Part shown: positions 27,328 through 39,874 of the stretch, one piece after another
How the letters are laid out: each line of letters begins with the position of its first letter
Position numbering within the stretch: position 1 is the first letter of the stretch
Source: Megaleporinus macrocephalus
Taxonomy: Eukaryota; Chordata; Actinopteri; Characiformes; Anostomidae
DNA length: 64,000 nt
Reading direction: 5' to 3'
NCBI GenBank assembly: GCA_021613375.1
Contig: CM038710.1
Coordinates: 28,891,763 to 28,955,762, forward strand
The notes under the pieces: generated by a model
The model's database searches: none
Told to the model about the DNA's origin: nothing
The model's input: only the letters and a program-made list of their open reading frames with translations
Position numbers and translations under genes: made by a program

Positions 27328-28199
27328 CCCCCTTTTCCAATCACACCTGGATATCTAGAGCTACCTGTTTATTGTTCCAGGCTCGATGCAGAAGCCAGGG
27401 TTGAACAGCTGTGGCTGAGCACTGATCACCTAACCCAGGGGGGAACGGCATCCCCCTCACTCGCACACTAAGTCAAACATAAATGCCCTTCAATCACTGT
27501 CTCCGCAGGAGGCAAATCCTCTGTTTGTTGTTCTCTTAGACGATACATTTGATCTATGACTGTTTGAACTCGCCCCATCTCATAATTCTGTTACCCAGAT
27601 GACATTTTCCCATGATTCACCCGCATCCACATTTCCATTAAAATGCTCTGTGCTCTCCTCGCTTTGAGGTAGCCTTACTTCAACCCATCTGAAGAAAAAC
27701 CTCTGAATTTATGCCCTTGCAAAATCTGGTAGAGCAGTAATGTCTCTCTGAAAGGAAAGTAAAACAGATATCATCACAGCAGGCACCATTTTCTGGCCAG
27801 CATTAATGAGTCGTGCTTGATATCCATCTCAATACCGGCTGCGCTGTTGAGCACCCAGAGCGAAGACGGACTGAATAAAGACAAGGGCAGAATAAATTCA
27901 CCAGACTTGTCAAGAAGAAAAATGAGTCTGAGACGGTCTGGCTCTTCTCTTGAGGTGAAAAAGATGGCGTGCTATGCTGTGGGGGGGTTTGCTGTGAATT
28001 ACAACTTCACCACTTTATTATTAGCAGCTAGCTGACTGAGGCTGCTCTACCTTTTTTTTGGAACTAAGGATTTAAGCGGTGTAAGCGCTCAAGTTACAGC
28101 CAGAGTCTCATAAAAGACAGAAAGACCACCAATGAAGAAAGAGAGGGCTGTAAGTGAACGTTATCTTAGCACGTCCATGTAACCTGAATAGGTATTTCA

Positions 28200-28500
28200 T
28201 CAGAATTTTCCCGCGATGCCCGCATTACGCACATGCTGACGTAGGAGCGTTGGTGACTCACGCGCACCTATAGTAGCTCTAATTCGCTCTCCACCAATCG
28301 CCATTAGACAGAAGAATTTTTTTATTATTATTGTTTTTAACCGCTGGAGGGCGAGCCGAGAAGGAGCTGCCTGGACGAATCCCCCACCCTTGCTGCATAT
28401 TACCACCGGCTCGCTGCTGAAAGTTACTATTTTTGGGGGGTGGCTAACGAGGCGCTATCGGCTCCCGCGGGGGCTTTGCGTCAGGAGGAGTCAGACTCGC
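28200..28500 (+). promoter_or_regulatory. CpG-rich putative slc6a17 promoter
   Basis: Base composition changes sharply from AT-rich intergenic DNA to a CpG-dense stretch extending to about 29200. It contains a CCAAT box (28294-28298), a G-rich run near 28434-28441, and a GCTGCGCTGCGCTGCGCACG run (28501-28520) with NRF1-like TGCGCA. There is no clear TATA box at a convincing distance. This fits a CpG-island promoter for a neuronal gene. Inference from position and composition. Confidence 0.5.
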
Positions 28501-28678
28501 GCTGCGCTGCGCTGCGCACGGTTTGACAGTTCCAGCACTGACCGAGCAGAGGAAACATCCAGCGCATCCCAGAGAAGAAGATCCTTCAGCACTGAGAAGA
28601 CGCTCTGGAGCCGGTGACTGCTGTCACTCACACAGACTGATCTCAACTCCTGATTATCTCGTGCTGACATCCAGTGAG
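28430..28678 (+). other. slc6a17: Probable non-coding exon 1 (5' UTR) of slc6a17
   Basis: A strong splice donor (CCAGTGAG then GTAAGA) lies at 28679 at the downstream edge of a CpG-rich block. No other gene in the window could use it, and an acceptor sits at 39874 in front of the coding start exon. Vertebrate SLC6A17 has, as I recall, a non-coding first exon, giving 12 exons in all, which fits. The left boundary is a guess because no transcription start can be read. An open frame crosses this exon but begins with TTG, not ATG, so I do not call an upstream ORF. Confidence 0.6.
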
Positions 28679-30982
28679 GTAAGAGATTTCCAAGTGATTT
28701 CTCTCACGTGACCGCTTGGCATGAATGGGTGATGTAGAGTTGTTGTTGTACCTGAGACGGGTGGGTGACTTTCATCTCCCAGTCTGCTTTAGAGAAGAGG
28801 TGGATGTCTAGTCTGCTCACCTGGCCCCCGAGCGGGACTGTAATATGCTGAACGCGAACGATGACTTTTAACTTTGAGCTGGGACTGCAGCACAGCTCGG
28901 GCTGCTGTGATTTTCTCAGCTCGGGCTGTGTTTTGGCTCCGAGGGTCGAATAGATGTCATTGTTGTCCTCTCACGTTGGATTCCGCCCTTGTAGCTCTTT
29001 GTCTAGGATGTGCGCTGATTTACAGGTGATCTATCCTAATCGATAGGGCTCGCGGGGGCTCTACCGTGCGGCTCGCCAGGTTTGGGTTGGAAACGTGACC
29101 CACTTGTTTGACCTTGAGGATGCTGCGCGCGCCTTCCATCTATACGTGACGGTGGGTTTTTTTTAAAGCCCCGCGCGCACCACGTGCTCATGTTTCCAAA
29201 CAAATGTGCGCATCTGCTGATTATGTCAAGAGGTCTGGACCACCGAGCGTGGTGTGCGTTGGGTGTTCGACACTTTTGGCCATCACTGCAGTGGAGAGCA
29301 TCCTCAGCATGTTGATGCCCCAGTTCTGACATTTTTTAACTAAACGCTTCTCAGTGGCTTCTAGGATCTTTGCATTGTGCATCCGTTGACATCCATTAGG
29401 AAAGAGTTCCACCAGGTTTTCTTAGTTTTCTCATTAAGATGTAAACATCATTTTGAGTGATTCGATGTGAAATCCTCAGTTCTAGAGAAACTTACCTAAT
29501 TGTTCAAGGTGATAGGAACTAGGCGTCCAAAGCCTCTGACTAACTCACAGAGTGTTATTATGTGAAATAGTTAGTAATGCATTGCTTGATAGATTTGAGA
29601 TAAAACTAGTGCTGCACCATTACATATGCTGGCACTTAAATGTAGAATCTATGGACGATGAGGGTACTGACTCCCATTACTGGCACTACAAAGCGCTGAC
29701 GGGTGCATGCAGGCCAGTAGACAGAACGTAACCACACATCAGTGGTGTGGGATTACAAGCAGCAGTAAAAATGCTCATGGCCAAATCTGTTACGGCTGTA
29801 TTTAGTGGGAAAAACACACAACAACAGCCTGAATGACTGAGCCAGGCTTCTTTCAGTAATCACTCATCTGATGCTCTGTAGTCACCTACAGTCAGTGTTA
29901 GTCCAGTGTTAGAAGACAGACTTTTGCCTTATTGATAGCCTTTAGCCTTGGTTAGTCTTTGGCTAGCATAACAGTTCACTGGCCAGGCTGCTGTGACCTC
30001 TAGTGCTGCCCACAGTGCTCCTCTATTGGTCAGTGATATCACTCAGAAGTGGTGACCATGTACTTTAACCAAGACACTTGAACCAAGTCTTTATTTACTA
30101 AACTCCAGCAGAGTCGTACACTCTGAGATGTAGCACAAATGAGACAAACGACTAGAGAAATTTGGACATACGACAATGTTCAGCACTGATGCTGGGTGCT
30201 TACATTTACACCTGATTTTATGTATGTATTGTTTAGATATTTTGCACAACCAGGACGTTTTTACATTTACTTAAGTTGTTAAAAATGGTTGATATAACTA
30301 ATTATATAATATAAAATATACATACATAATACACAATCAAAGCTAGATTTTCTCAGGCATCTAATATATGTGTGATTTAGTCAAATTAAATATTTTAGAA
30401 ATGTAAGTGTATAAATATTAGGACTAATTTGTTAGGTTAAAAGGTTAAACAGAGAATCGGTAGTATCGTGAGGGAACAGTGGTAATGGTACATTTCTACA
30501 TACAGCAAAGTTTTTTAAAGCTTATTCAGGGTGGAGAGGTACATACAGGGTGTGTCTATTTGACCATTATCAACATTATCAGCACACACGAGACACATGT
30601 AGGTACACTGGTGGTTTTGGATGGTAGATAAAATGGCTGTATATGCATTGCAGACATTCTGGTGACCTCTGGTTCTCATCATCACCACTGCTGTAAAGAA
30701 AAGCACACTGTAAGTTTCTCAACAAAGTACCATTTCATAGTAAACCACTCAGAATGAATGAGTTTTCTTAATCCTGATGAGTGAATCTAAAATGAATTAA
30801 ATGTGTTCAAATAGAATTTAAGAAACCAAAAGGGATTATTCTGTAGCATTGCTGGATCCTGTTTGACATCATTTTAAGAATAGACTTTTAATGGAGCTAC
30901 TGTAGGTCAACTGTATTGTGTAATATCTGTGACAAACCGTGTGTTCTTGTATAAAAAACCCCATCTCAAACCAAAAGCTACT

Positions 30983-33571
30983 GCTCACATAGATGCTCAC
31001 ATAATGTATATAGTAATGCACATAAATGTTCACATAATGTATATAGTAATGCACATAAATGTTCACATAGTGTATATAGTAATGCACATAAATGTTCACA
31101 TAATGTATATAGTAATGCACATAAATGCTCACATAATGTATATAGTAATGCACATAAATGTTCACATAATGTATATAGTAATGCACATAGATGCTCACAT
31201 AATTTATATAGTAATGCACATAAATGTTCACATAATGTATATAGTAATGCACATAAATGTTCACATAGTGTATATAGAAATGCACATAAATGTTCACATA
31301 ATGTATATAGTAATGCACATAAATGTTCACATAATGTATATAGTAATGCACATAGATGCTCACATAATGTATATAGTAATGCACATAAATGCTTACATAA
31401 TGTATATAGTAATGCACATAAATGTTCACATAATGTATATAGTAATGCACATAGATGCTCACATAATGTATATAGTAATGCACATAAATGTTCACATAAT
31501 GTATATAGTAATGCACATAAATGCCCACATAATGTATATAGAAATGCACATGAATGCTCACATAATGTATATAGAAATGCACATAAATGCTCACATAATA
31601 TATATAGAAATGCACATAAATGCTCACATAATGTATATAGTAATGCACATAAATGTTCACATAATGTATATAGTAATGCACATAAATGCTCACATAATGT
31701 ATATAGAAATGCACATAAATGCTCAGATAATGTATATAGAAATGCACATAAATGCTCACATAATGTATATAGAAATGCACATAAATGCTCACATAATGTA
31801 TATAGTAATGCACATAGATGCTCACATAATGTATATAGTAATGCACATAAATGTTCACATAATGTATATAGTAATGCACATAAATGCTCACATAATGTAT
31901 ATAGTAATGCACATAAATGCTCACATAATGTGTATAGTAATGCACATAAATGTTCACATAATGTATATAGTAATGCACATAGATGCTCACATAATGTATA
32001 TAGTAATGCACATAAATGTTCACATAATGTATATAGTAATGCACATAAATGCTCACATAATGTATATAGAAATGCACATAAATGCTCACATAATGTATAT
32101 AGAAATGCACATAAATGCTCACATAATGTATATAGTAATGCACATAAATGTTCACATAATGTATATAGTAATGCACATAAATGCTCACATAATGTATATA
32201 GTAATGCACATAAATGTTCACATAATGTATATAGTAATGCACATAAATGCTCACATGTATATAGTAATGCACATAAATGCTCACATAATGTATGTAGTAA
32301 TGCATATAAATGCTCACATAATGTATATAGTAATGCACATAAATGCTCACATATGTACGTAGTAATGCACATAAATGCTCACATAATGTATATAGTAATG
32401 CACATAAATGCTCACATGTATATAGTAATGAACATAAATGCTCACATAATGTATATAGTAATGCACATAAATGCTCACATAATGTATATAGTAATGCACA
32501 TAAATGCTCACATGTATATAGTAATGAACATAAATGCTCACATAATGTATATAGTAATGCACATAAATGCTCACATAATGTATATAGTAATGCACATAAA
32601 TGCTCAGATGTATATAGTAATGCACATAAATGCTCACATAATGCATGTAGTAATGCATATAAATGCTCACATAATGTATATAGTAATGCACATAAATGCT
32701 CACATAATGTACGTAGTAATGCACATAAATGTTTACATAATGTATATAGTAATGCACATAAATGCTCACATATGTATGAAGTAATGCACATAAATGCTCA
32801 CATAATGTATATAGTAATGCACATAAAAGCTCACATGTATATAGTAATGCACATAAATGCTCACATAATGTATGTAGTAATGCACATAAATGCTCACATA
32901 ATGTACGTAGTAATGCACATAAATGTTTAATTAATGTATATAGTAATGCACATAAATGTTTAATTAATGTATATAGTAATGCACATAAATACTCACATAA
33001 TGTATATAGTAATGCACATAAATGCTCACATAATGTACGTAGTAATGCACATAAATGTTTACATAATGTATGTAGTAATGCACATAAATGTTTAATTAAT
33101 GTATATAGTAATGCACATAAATGCTCACATAATGTACGTAGTATTGCACATAAATGTTTACATAATGTATATAGTAATGCACATAAATGTTTAATTAATG
33201 TATATAGTAAAGCACATAAATGTTTACATAATGTACGTAGTAATGCACATAAATGTTTAATTAATGTATATAGTAATGCACATAAATGCTCACATAATGT
33301 AAGTAGTATTGCACATAAATGTTTACATAATGTATATAGTAATGCACATAAATGTTTAATTAATGTATATAGTAAAGCACATAAATGCTCACATAATGTA
33401 CGTAGTATTGCACATAAATGTTTACATAATGTATATAGTAATGCACATAAATGTTTAATTAATGTATATAGTAAAGCACATAAATGTTTACATAATGTAC
33501 GTAGTAATGCACATAAATGTTTACATAATGTATATAGTAATGCACATAAATGCTCAAATAATGTATATAGG
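30983..33571 (+). repeat. 33-bp minisatellite array, about 78 units
   Basis: Unit: TAATGCACATAAATG, then T/CTCACATAATG, then TATATAG. At 33 bases (11 codons) it keeps all frames, so open frames of up to 640 codons appear on both strands with 11-residue repeats such as HINVHIMYIVM. There are three zones. 30983-32250 has standard units with TTCAC/CTCAC and TAGTAATG/TAGAAATG variants. 32250-32840 has some 30-base units lacking 3 bases (CACATGTATATAG). 32840-33571 is enriched in TTTAATTAATG, TACGTAG and TAAAGCAC variants arranged in a 99-base higher-order unit. Intronic; not a gene. Confidence 0.97.
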
Positions 33572-34429
33572 ATGTATCTTATTTGTTTGAATGAGTCTTT
33601 TTACGACACACAGTTGTGCTTTACAGCTGCTGCTGAACAAGTTCAAATGTTCAACCCATACCAAGATAACAGCTCTAGGACAAGGACAGTGGCAACCAGG
33701 AATATAAGAAGATAAGACATTTGCAGTGTCACTGCATATTATCTTCACTAGGTTAGAACATCCCTGTGTCTATGTTCATGTGCAAGTGCATTGCTCTAAA
33801 AATACAGACTCGCTCTTAGTACTATTTTGATTGTGTCTTTGTATTTCGGTTCGAATGTGTTCAGCTTGAGCCGTGAGTCTACTCAACGATGTGGTACAAT
33901 TGTTCTGTTTTTCGAGGAACCGTCAATCAAAGTGCAAATAGATGGATGAAAGAAAGCAGAGGTTCATGTGAGGCATGGAGAGTGAGATTTTCATCGAGTC
34001 CTATTGCCTAGCAACCTTTGGAGAGAAACTAGAGCAGTCCCCACTACAACTGTCAATTTGAACGTAACGTGTTAGATTAGCAGGATCTCTTTTGCCTCAG
34101 GAGAAAATCGTTGGCAGGTGAAAACCAGCTATAGGCTGAGGCATAGATAGACATCTGTCCAGTTTAGAAATGTCGCCACAGAGATCAGTCACTTAATCAC
34201 ATCGTAGCGCATGTCACAAGCAGAATTCATTTTCCATTCCCTCTACATTTAATAATAATGAATAATTTTATTAATTGTCTAGTTACTGCAATGCTTCCCT
34301 CCTGCACTCCCAAGAACAAACGTGCCTTAAGGGCCTTTTTGTGGTGATGTCATAGAAGAACCACTTTTGGCTCCTGAAGGAATTTTTTTGCGGCACGGCT
34401 CACAAGAGAACCATCTTTAGAATTGATTT

Positions 34430-34858
34430 TTTAAGGTCCCACATCACGGAGAACTGAATTTCCCTCGTTTTTAACAATGCAGTTTGAAATAATATCTGAA
34501 CCAAAGTCTGCTACATGTATTATTCACTCCACATCCCGTCTATATACAGTCCATATATAGAAACTAAGCTGCAGCCTGTTTTAAATTCGTTGTGAGAAGC
34601 ACCTCATTTACATATCTCCACCTGTTCAGCCTACAGCAGTTTAGCTCTTCCTGTTTAGGCTGAAGTTCTAAGATGTGTTTCAGCTCTGAGTGCTTTTTTG
34701 ATGAGGCACAATTACAGGACAGCCAATCAGAACATAGCTCATAATATTTCAGTCTTAAATCACAGTGACAGAAAGAGCTAAAGAGTTAAGTTGTAAGTGA
34801 GCAACAGTTGGCAATAAATAAATACAAGTAAAAATGTGGAATTTAGGCCCTTTAAAGT
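34430..34858. mobile_element. MITE with TTTAAAGGGCC-type ends
   Basis: Left TTTAAGGTCCCACATCACGG and the reverse of the right end GGAATTTAGGCCCTTTAAAG form imperfect inverted ends. The interior has GAATTTCCCTCGTTTTT and AGGCACAATTACAGGACAGC, CAATCAGAAC shared with 5930-7340. About 430 bp. Confidence 0.55.
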
Positions 34859-35434
34859 TTAAAACTTCCACATAATGTAAATGTTTGATAATGATAAAAT
34901 TTTCAGATTATATTTTTTATTCAGATGCAGCATATGAGATCATCGCATTTAAAGTGTATTATAAGACTATTATAAGAATATTTGTATGAGACTAGACACT
35001 AGTAAAAATGTATTTCTAAAAATTTTTTTTTTCATTTTTATATCAAAATGTAATTAAAAAAATTCTATTATAACAATTTGAGTGAAAAATAGAATCTCTG
35101 AAATATAAAAACTGAAGTTTAGAATTTTCTAGTATTTGATACGTCCCCCTTTTTTCTTTACAGACAATGTGCACCCGAGCTGAACTTCACAATGACAAAA
35201 TCCTCTGACGTGTAGATCAAATCCACCCTCAGAGTCATCTAAACACAAGCTTCAGCGGATGGGATTAAAAAAATCTGACCTCAGCGTGGTCATAAATTTG
35301 ATTACATTCATATAGAAACCTGGAATAGTTTAAAACAGTCTGATGTGTATTTCCAGGTTTAAATGCAAACAATCCAAATTTTTAATTGTATCTCTTCTGA
35401 AACCAAACTCAGTTGTGAAGGTTTGGGCTGACTA

Positions 35435-36604
35435 GGAGGGCAGGTAGAAGCACAGAGAGGATTCCCAGAATGCTGTGTGCCTTTGCGTAGCCATTATTTA
35501 TTTTTGTAATGAAGTGTTTTTACATTGTTGTTTTGATATGAGTGCATGGCTTGTTTGAGTTGTATCAAGTACCTGTGTAGGTTAACTAATGCGATGAACT
35601 GTTTATCCTCGTCGTGTGGTGTTTAGCTGTTGGTGACCTTCCCCCATCGCCTCCAGTGTTCCTGCGCTGCCTGTTTTAATGAGAAGCATTTTCTTTGAAG
35701 AGAAAATGGCAGATTGTCAGGTCAAGGACACCATGTTTTTTAGCTGCTGAAGCTGCCAGTGCTGAAGGACTTGAACATGTAGTGCCAGCACCAGTGGGTG
35801 GATCCCTGAGGGTTGTGGGCAGTGCACACAAACAGGGCTCCACCCACCTCGACAACACAGTACCATTTCTGTCGCCCCCTCCCCAAGTTGTAAAGAGTTC
35901 TGGACATGCACATGACTCCAGGTGGGGCGGAGACGTGACAGGTCCCACAGGCCCTCCGCTAAGGTGCTTCATGCTGACTAAGGCAGCCTCCGGATGTACA
36001 GCAAGATGCTGTACTGCGTGTGGGAAGAAGAGCTGGTGACCGGCAAGCGTATGTGGCAGCTGCTGTTGCTGTGTAGTCTGAGGATGATGGAGCTGGGCGA
36101 GATGCATGCAGCAGTTGACATGTGGTGCTTAAGCTGGGCTGCCACATATATGTAGAGCTGCCTGCCCAGTGCGTCAATGAAAAGGATGCTTACGGAGGTA
36201 GTGTTGAACTGAGAACAGCACACCTGAAGCCAACTCCACCAAGGAGCTGCCTCTCCAAGGACACAGCTGAGCTAGGGCTTTGGGCACACACTGCTAGCAA
36301 CGTGCAACCGTGTTTTCAGAGATCTTGTTCAGGCTGTATGGGTCACTTAAAGTGTGGTCCAACAGGGAGTGAATAGAGGAGCATAAAGAGGACTCCCACA
36401 ACCCCTTAGCAGCTTCTAATGAAGTGTAAAAATGTTGCTGTTTGTGTGCAAGGCATGTTTGATGTTTATTGTGTGTTAACTAATGTGATTAGGTCTGCAT
36501 TGTGTTGTGTTTGGCTGCTGGTGACCTTCCCCCGTTGGCCTGTGTGTGTGTGAGGTGTTTTATAAAAAGCCTTTTCCTTGGAGAGAAGATAGCAGACTCC
36601 CGGT
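35435..36604. mobile_element. LTR-like direct repeat pair with short interior
   Basis: Direct repeats of about 290 (35435-35723) and 244 bases (36361-36604) share AGAGGAYTCCCA, TAATGAAGTGT, GTTAACTAATG, TGGTGACCTTCCCCC and AGCATTTTC/AGCCTTTTC followed by GAGAAGATAGCAGA-like ends. The second copy has a TATAAAA. The 640-base interior has no gag or pol similarity; the 143-codon reverse frame (35676-36107) spans the repeat and is not recognised. Either a miniature LTR retroelement or an old segmental duplication. Confidence 0.5.
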
Positions 36605-37599
36605 CTTTTTCTGTGTCACTATTTTTAAAAGTGTTTTACTTATTTAAGTAATTTCATCTAGTGAAATAGTCGTTTTCTATTGGCTTTTTATTAATAACTT
36701 GTTTATTAGTTTCCAGAATTAAAGGTAATAATAAGCAAGATTATGAATAAGATGATTTGCTTACATATAATCACTTAAAGCAAATACAATGACTTAAAAT
36801 AATAATATTTCAAATGTTTTTTCAACAGTCACAGAATGAGAAACATAGTCGATATTGAATAGATCGCTATAATTTTGTGCTGTGTTCTCAGAACCGTGCA
36901 TTCAAGCCAAGAACCAGTTAGTACCCTTCATGTTTAAGAGTATGGGGAGACCGTACTCACCCGCCCTAATGACCACTAAAGCTACCAGACCTTTTCAAGC
37001 TTTTGGCCACTGGCTGAGTGCTTCACTGTGCTGAGAGAAACTAGTGCAGATGTCTGAAAGGCTGGTCTGTCATTCACTGCCAGTGTAAACATGGCTAGCT
37101 GCATTCTCTCGGAACATGATTGGCATCTATAAAATTCACCTCAGCAATTCTAAGAAATGTCTTTAATATGTGAACAAGCTGAAATAGATATCATCAGTTT
37201 CAGTTTCAGTCTCACACTTGCCCAATTACCAATAGCAGCGTTTGCTCCGATTTTATTGGGGCATTTCCACCATTAATGCTCTGCAGTGATCGAGGCTGAC
37301 TCTGCATTTGCAGTGCACACAGTGTTTATGGTGAATGCTAAAATTCACATCTTCAACAGAACCTTTACTGCTGCAATAACAGTGGCTTCTGTGTTACTGG
37401 CTGTAGGCCAGAAAGCTCCTCTTGTTCTCTGCTGACAGGTTGCTTTTCTAAATGGATCTTTGCAGAGGAGCTTTATAAATAATACCTAGTATACCGACAG
37501 CCGAGCATAGAGATTAGACTGTGCCAAATATCTTATGCAATACGCTAGATTCATTTTATGCTTGTGGTACAGTTTTTTTCTTGGTATGGATCAAAATCA

Positions 37600-38392
37600 C
37601 ATTGATGTGTCTTACTTAGGAGATATAGAAGAACAATTATTCTGCCCAGCCTTTATTGGCCTTTGTTAGAATGCTATAGCACTGCAATAGCAAAGAAGCG
37701 ATTGAAAATGTGTACATCGTTGTGTTATGAAAACATCTCAAAACATATATTTATTCATCCTCTGAACTTTAAGCCCATCCCAAACTCAAAACGCATATTT
37801 AACAGAAGATTGGCAACTAAATGTGATATATGTTTTTAATATTTAGTGTGCCCACTCTTAGCCTTTACTGAAACTTTTTTTTTTTTACTTTTTTGGAGAC
37901 TTGCTTTCAGCTTTTCAAAATGAGCTTCCCCCCACATCTCCAAAGTTCAGTCTTAGAAGTTGGATGTATTTTTTACTATTCACAATCCCAAACACATTTA
38001 GTGATGTTGTGGTCAATCCACTGTTCTAAGAACACCAGCAGCTCCTTTGTTTCTTCTTTTTTCTTTTCTCAGTAAAGACTTCTTGACAGCTCACATCTTT
38101 CTGGATGTTTGTATATGTTTTTCAGATCTGAAGCAGTAGATTAGCTTTGGTGGTCTACCTGATCTTGCATAGTTGTTAGGAGTCACAGTATTTTTTTTTT
38201 TTTTAATTATTTTATTTCACTTAGTTTCCTTGACTTTCATCTTCTATATGTAAGTAAAAGTTATATGTAAATGTTATATTTAATCTCTTCAGAGATATCT
38301 CTAAAAAACAAATTACTAAATGGATGTTTTGACTGTAAATCAATTATAACTGAAAGTGCGTCTCTGACCTTTGCACAGTACTGTGTACATCC
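37600..38392. mobile_element. Decayed Tc1/mariner-like element, right end preserved
   Basis: Ends ACCTTTGCACAGTACTGTGT, the reverse of the GCACTGTGCAAA-type end seen at 14236. The interior (TTTTGGAGACTTGC, AAGTTCAGTCTTAGAAGTTG, CTTCTTGACAGC) is shared with 11860-12360. No intact transposase frame. Confidence 0.45.
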
Positions 38393-39874
38393 CACCAGGA
38401 AGTCAATCTATAATTGGATAAGAGGTTGTCAAACCCAGTTTATTGGAGCTCACCATAGATTTGGCTACTGAAATAGCTGCTGTTAAGTGTGCACACATCT
38501 GTCCTTAAGCGTTCTTCAGTTGTAGAGTGTGGGCGGTAGATTGTACTTGCCCATTACGTGCCTGAGGCTGACTAGGATCATGCAAAAATGTTATGCTCAT
38601 GTGAGGATGTGGAAAGCACTGGGTGGGCATTGCCTAGCAACGGCAACATTCTTTGCAATCCTCTGACCTTCATTGATCAAACATGGCTGTATCTGATGAG
38701 CCTCTTTCTGTGACACCAGCTATATTTAGTCTTTCACTGGAATTCCAAGTAAAGACAGTAAAAAAGAAAGGTTCACCAAGGTGTGATAGCCCTGTTATGC
38801 ACTGATATTATGCACCACCATGTTGTATGTGTGATATGTGAAACAGAAAGTGGCTATAGCTGTTTTTCTGTTCACATGAAGACCAGCTGAATCTATTACT
38901 CATGCTGTTTTGGCCTGGATGGCAGTTCTCTGTCCAAATGGGTGCCAAACCTGAACTGTAATCATGAGTCAACCAATAAAACTTGTATGTTTTCCTGAAA
39001 TGCTCACTAGTCCCGCTCCTTCGTGGGCTTGTTATGCTGTGGTGCTAAATTTGAGGTTTCAAATAGTTATAACTAGATTTAACTTTAATTATATTTTAAG
39101 TATATTTTGTTAATGAACTATCTGTTAAAATGAGTTGTTTAGGTCCAAATGTGATTTTTTTTAGTTGTTTCCAAAGAAGCTGTTCTGGCACTTTTATTGT
39201 TAAGAGCCTGTTTACATTTGTAATTCACCTTTTGCTTTTTGTAAAGGTAGTTCAGTAGGTCAGTAGGGGAATGGCTGCCTCTCAGCCAGTGGCTTGCCCA
39301 GGCTTCCTCTGCTAGAGAGGGGATAAACCAGCTTCCTGCTGGAAGGAGCTACTGATCGTCACTCTCTGGAATTTAGGGATTTTCTAAAAGCTCCCCCTGA
39401 ATTTAGCACGAGTGGAATGTGACCATAGTGAACTGCAGACTGAACGATTCAAACAAATCCGTTTCCCTATTCAGGGGTATAATTGCCTAGTCAGTGTCAG
39501 CTAATAAGACTCAGCTTTTAGAACTAACAGCTGCAATGCAAGGCTAAGCCAGAAGAGAATGTGTACGACTTCCTCTGCAAATTAATTCTATTGACGACCT
39601 ACTGTTATCTTTCTTTAGTAGATAAGCGTTTTAAACATGGGCCTAGAAAAGAAACATGGGTAGCAGATTATTCGTATGTCAGACTAATGGGGAGTGTTGC
39701 TTTGCTAGAGGCCTACAATTTGCTCCGTGACAGCTGCATCAATCATACTGTAGCGCTTATCACAAATGGTTGGGATGTGCTGAATTTCAGCTCAGCAAGT
39801 TTGTGCTTTTAATAAAGTGTCATATTCTTGTCATCACTAATCTCTCCAATTCTTTTTCTTTTTCTCTTCCTCAG

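Larger units (their letters stand above)
28679..39874 (+). other. Intron 1 of slc6a17 (about 11.2 kb)
   Basis: Runs from the GTAAGA donor to a long pyrimidine-rich acceptor ending TCTTCCTCAG. It holds the CpG-rich shoulder to about 29.2 kb, the 33-bp satellite (30983-33571), a MITE near 34.4-34.9 kb, the LTR-like pair (35435-36604), and a Tc1-like remnant about 37.6-38.4 kb. In 29.2-30.98, 33.57-34.4 and 38.5-39.8 kb I see only unique-looking AT-rich sequence with no gene. Confidence 0.6.

Noticed and set aside
27129..27344. Arg-Glu and Leu-Ser repeat proteins here and at 10316, 44543, 51599
   Set aside because: Translated CT/GA microsatellites.
28580..28602. REST/RE1-like site (TTCAGCACTGAGAAGACGCT)
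   Set aside because: Only the left half resembles RE1; the right half fails, so not supported.
28523..28711. Upstream open frame in exon 1
   Set aside because: Its first codon is TTG, not ATG, and it runs through the splice donor.
30869..32930. Open frames of 640, 477, 464, 284 and 195 codons on both strands
   Set aside because: All are read-through of the 33-bp satellite: the repeated 11-residue peptides exist on both strands and in several frames at once, and there is no start region or unique domain.
30983..33571. CRISPR-like array
   Set aside because: Units are contiguous tandem repeats with no unique spacers, in a vertebrate intron.
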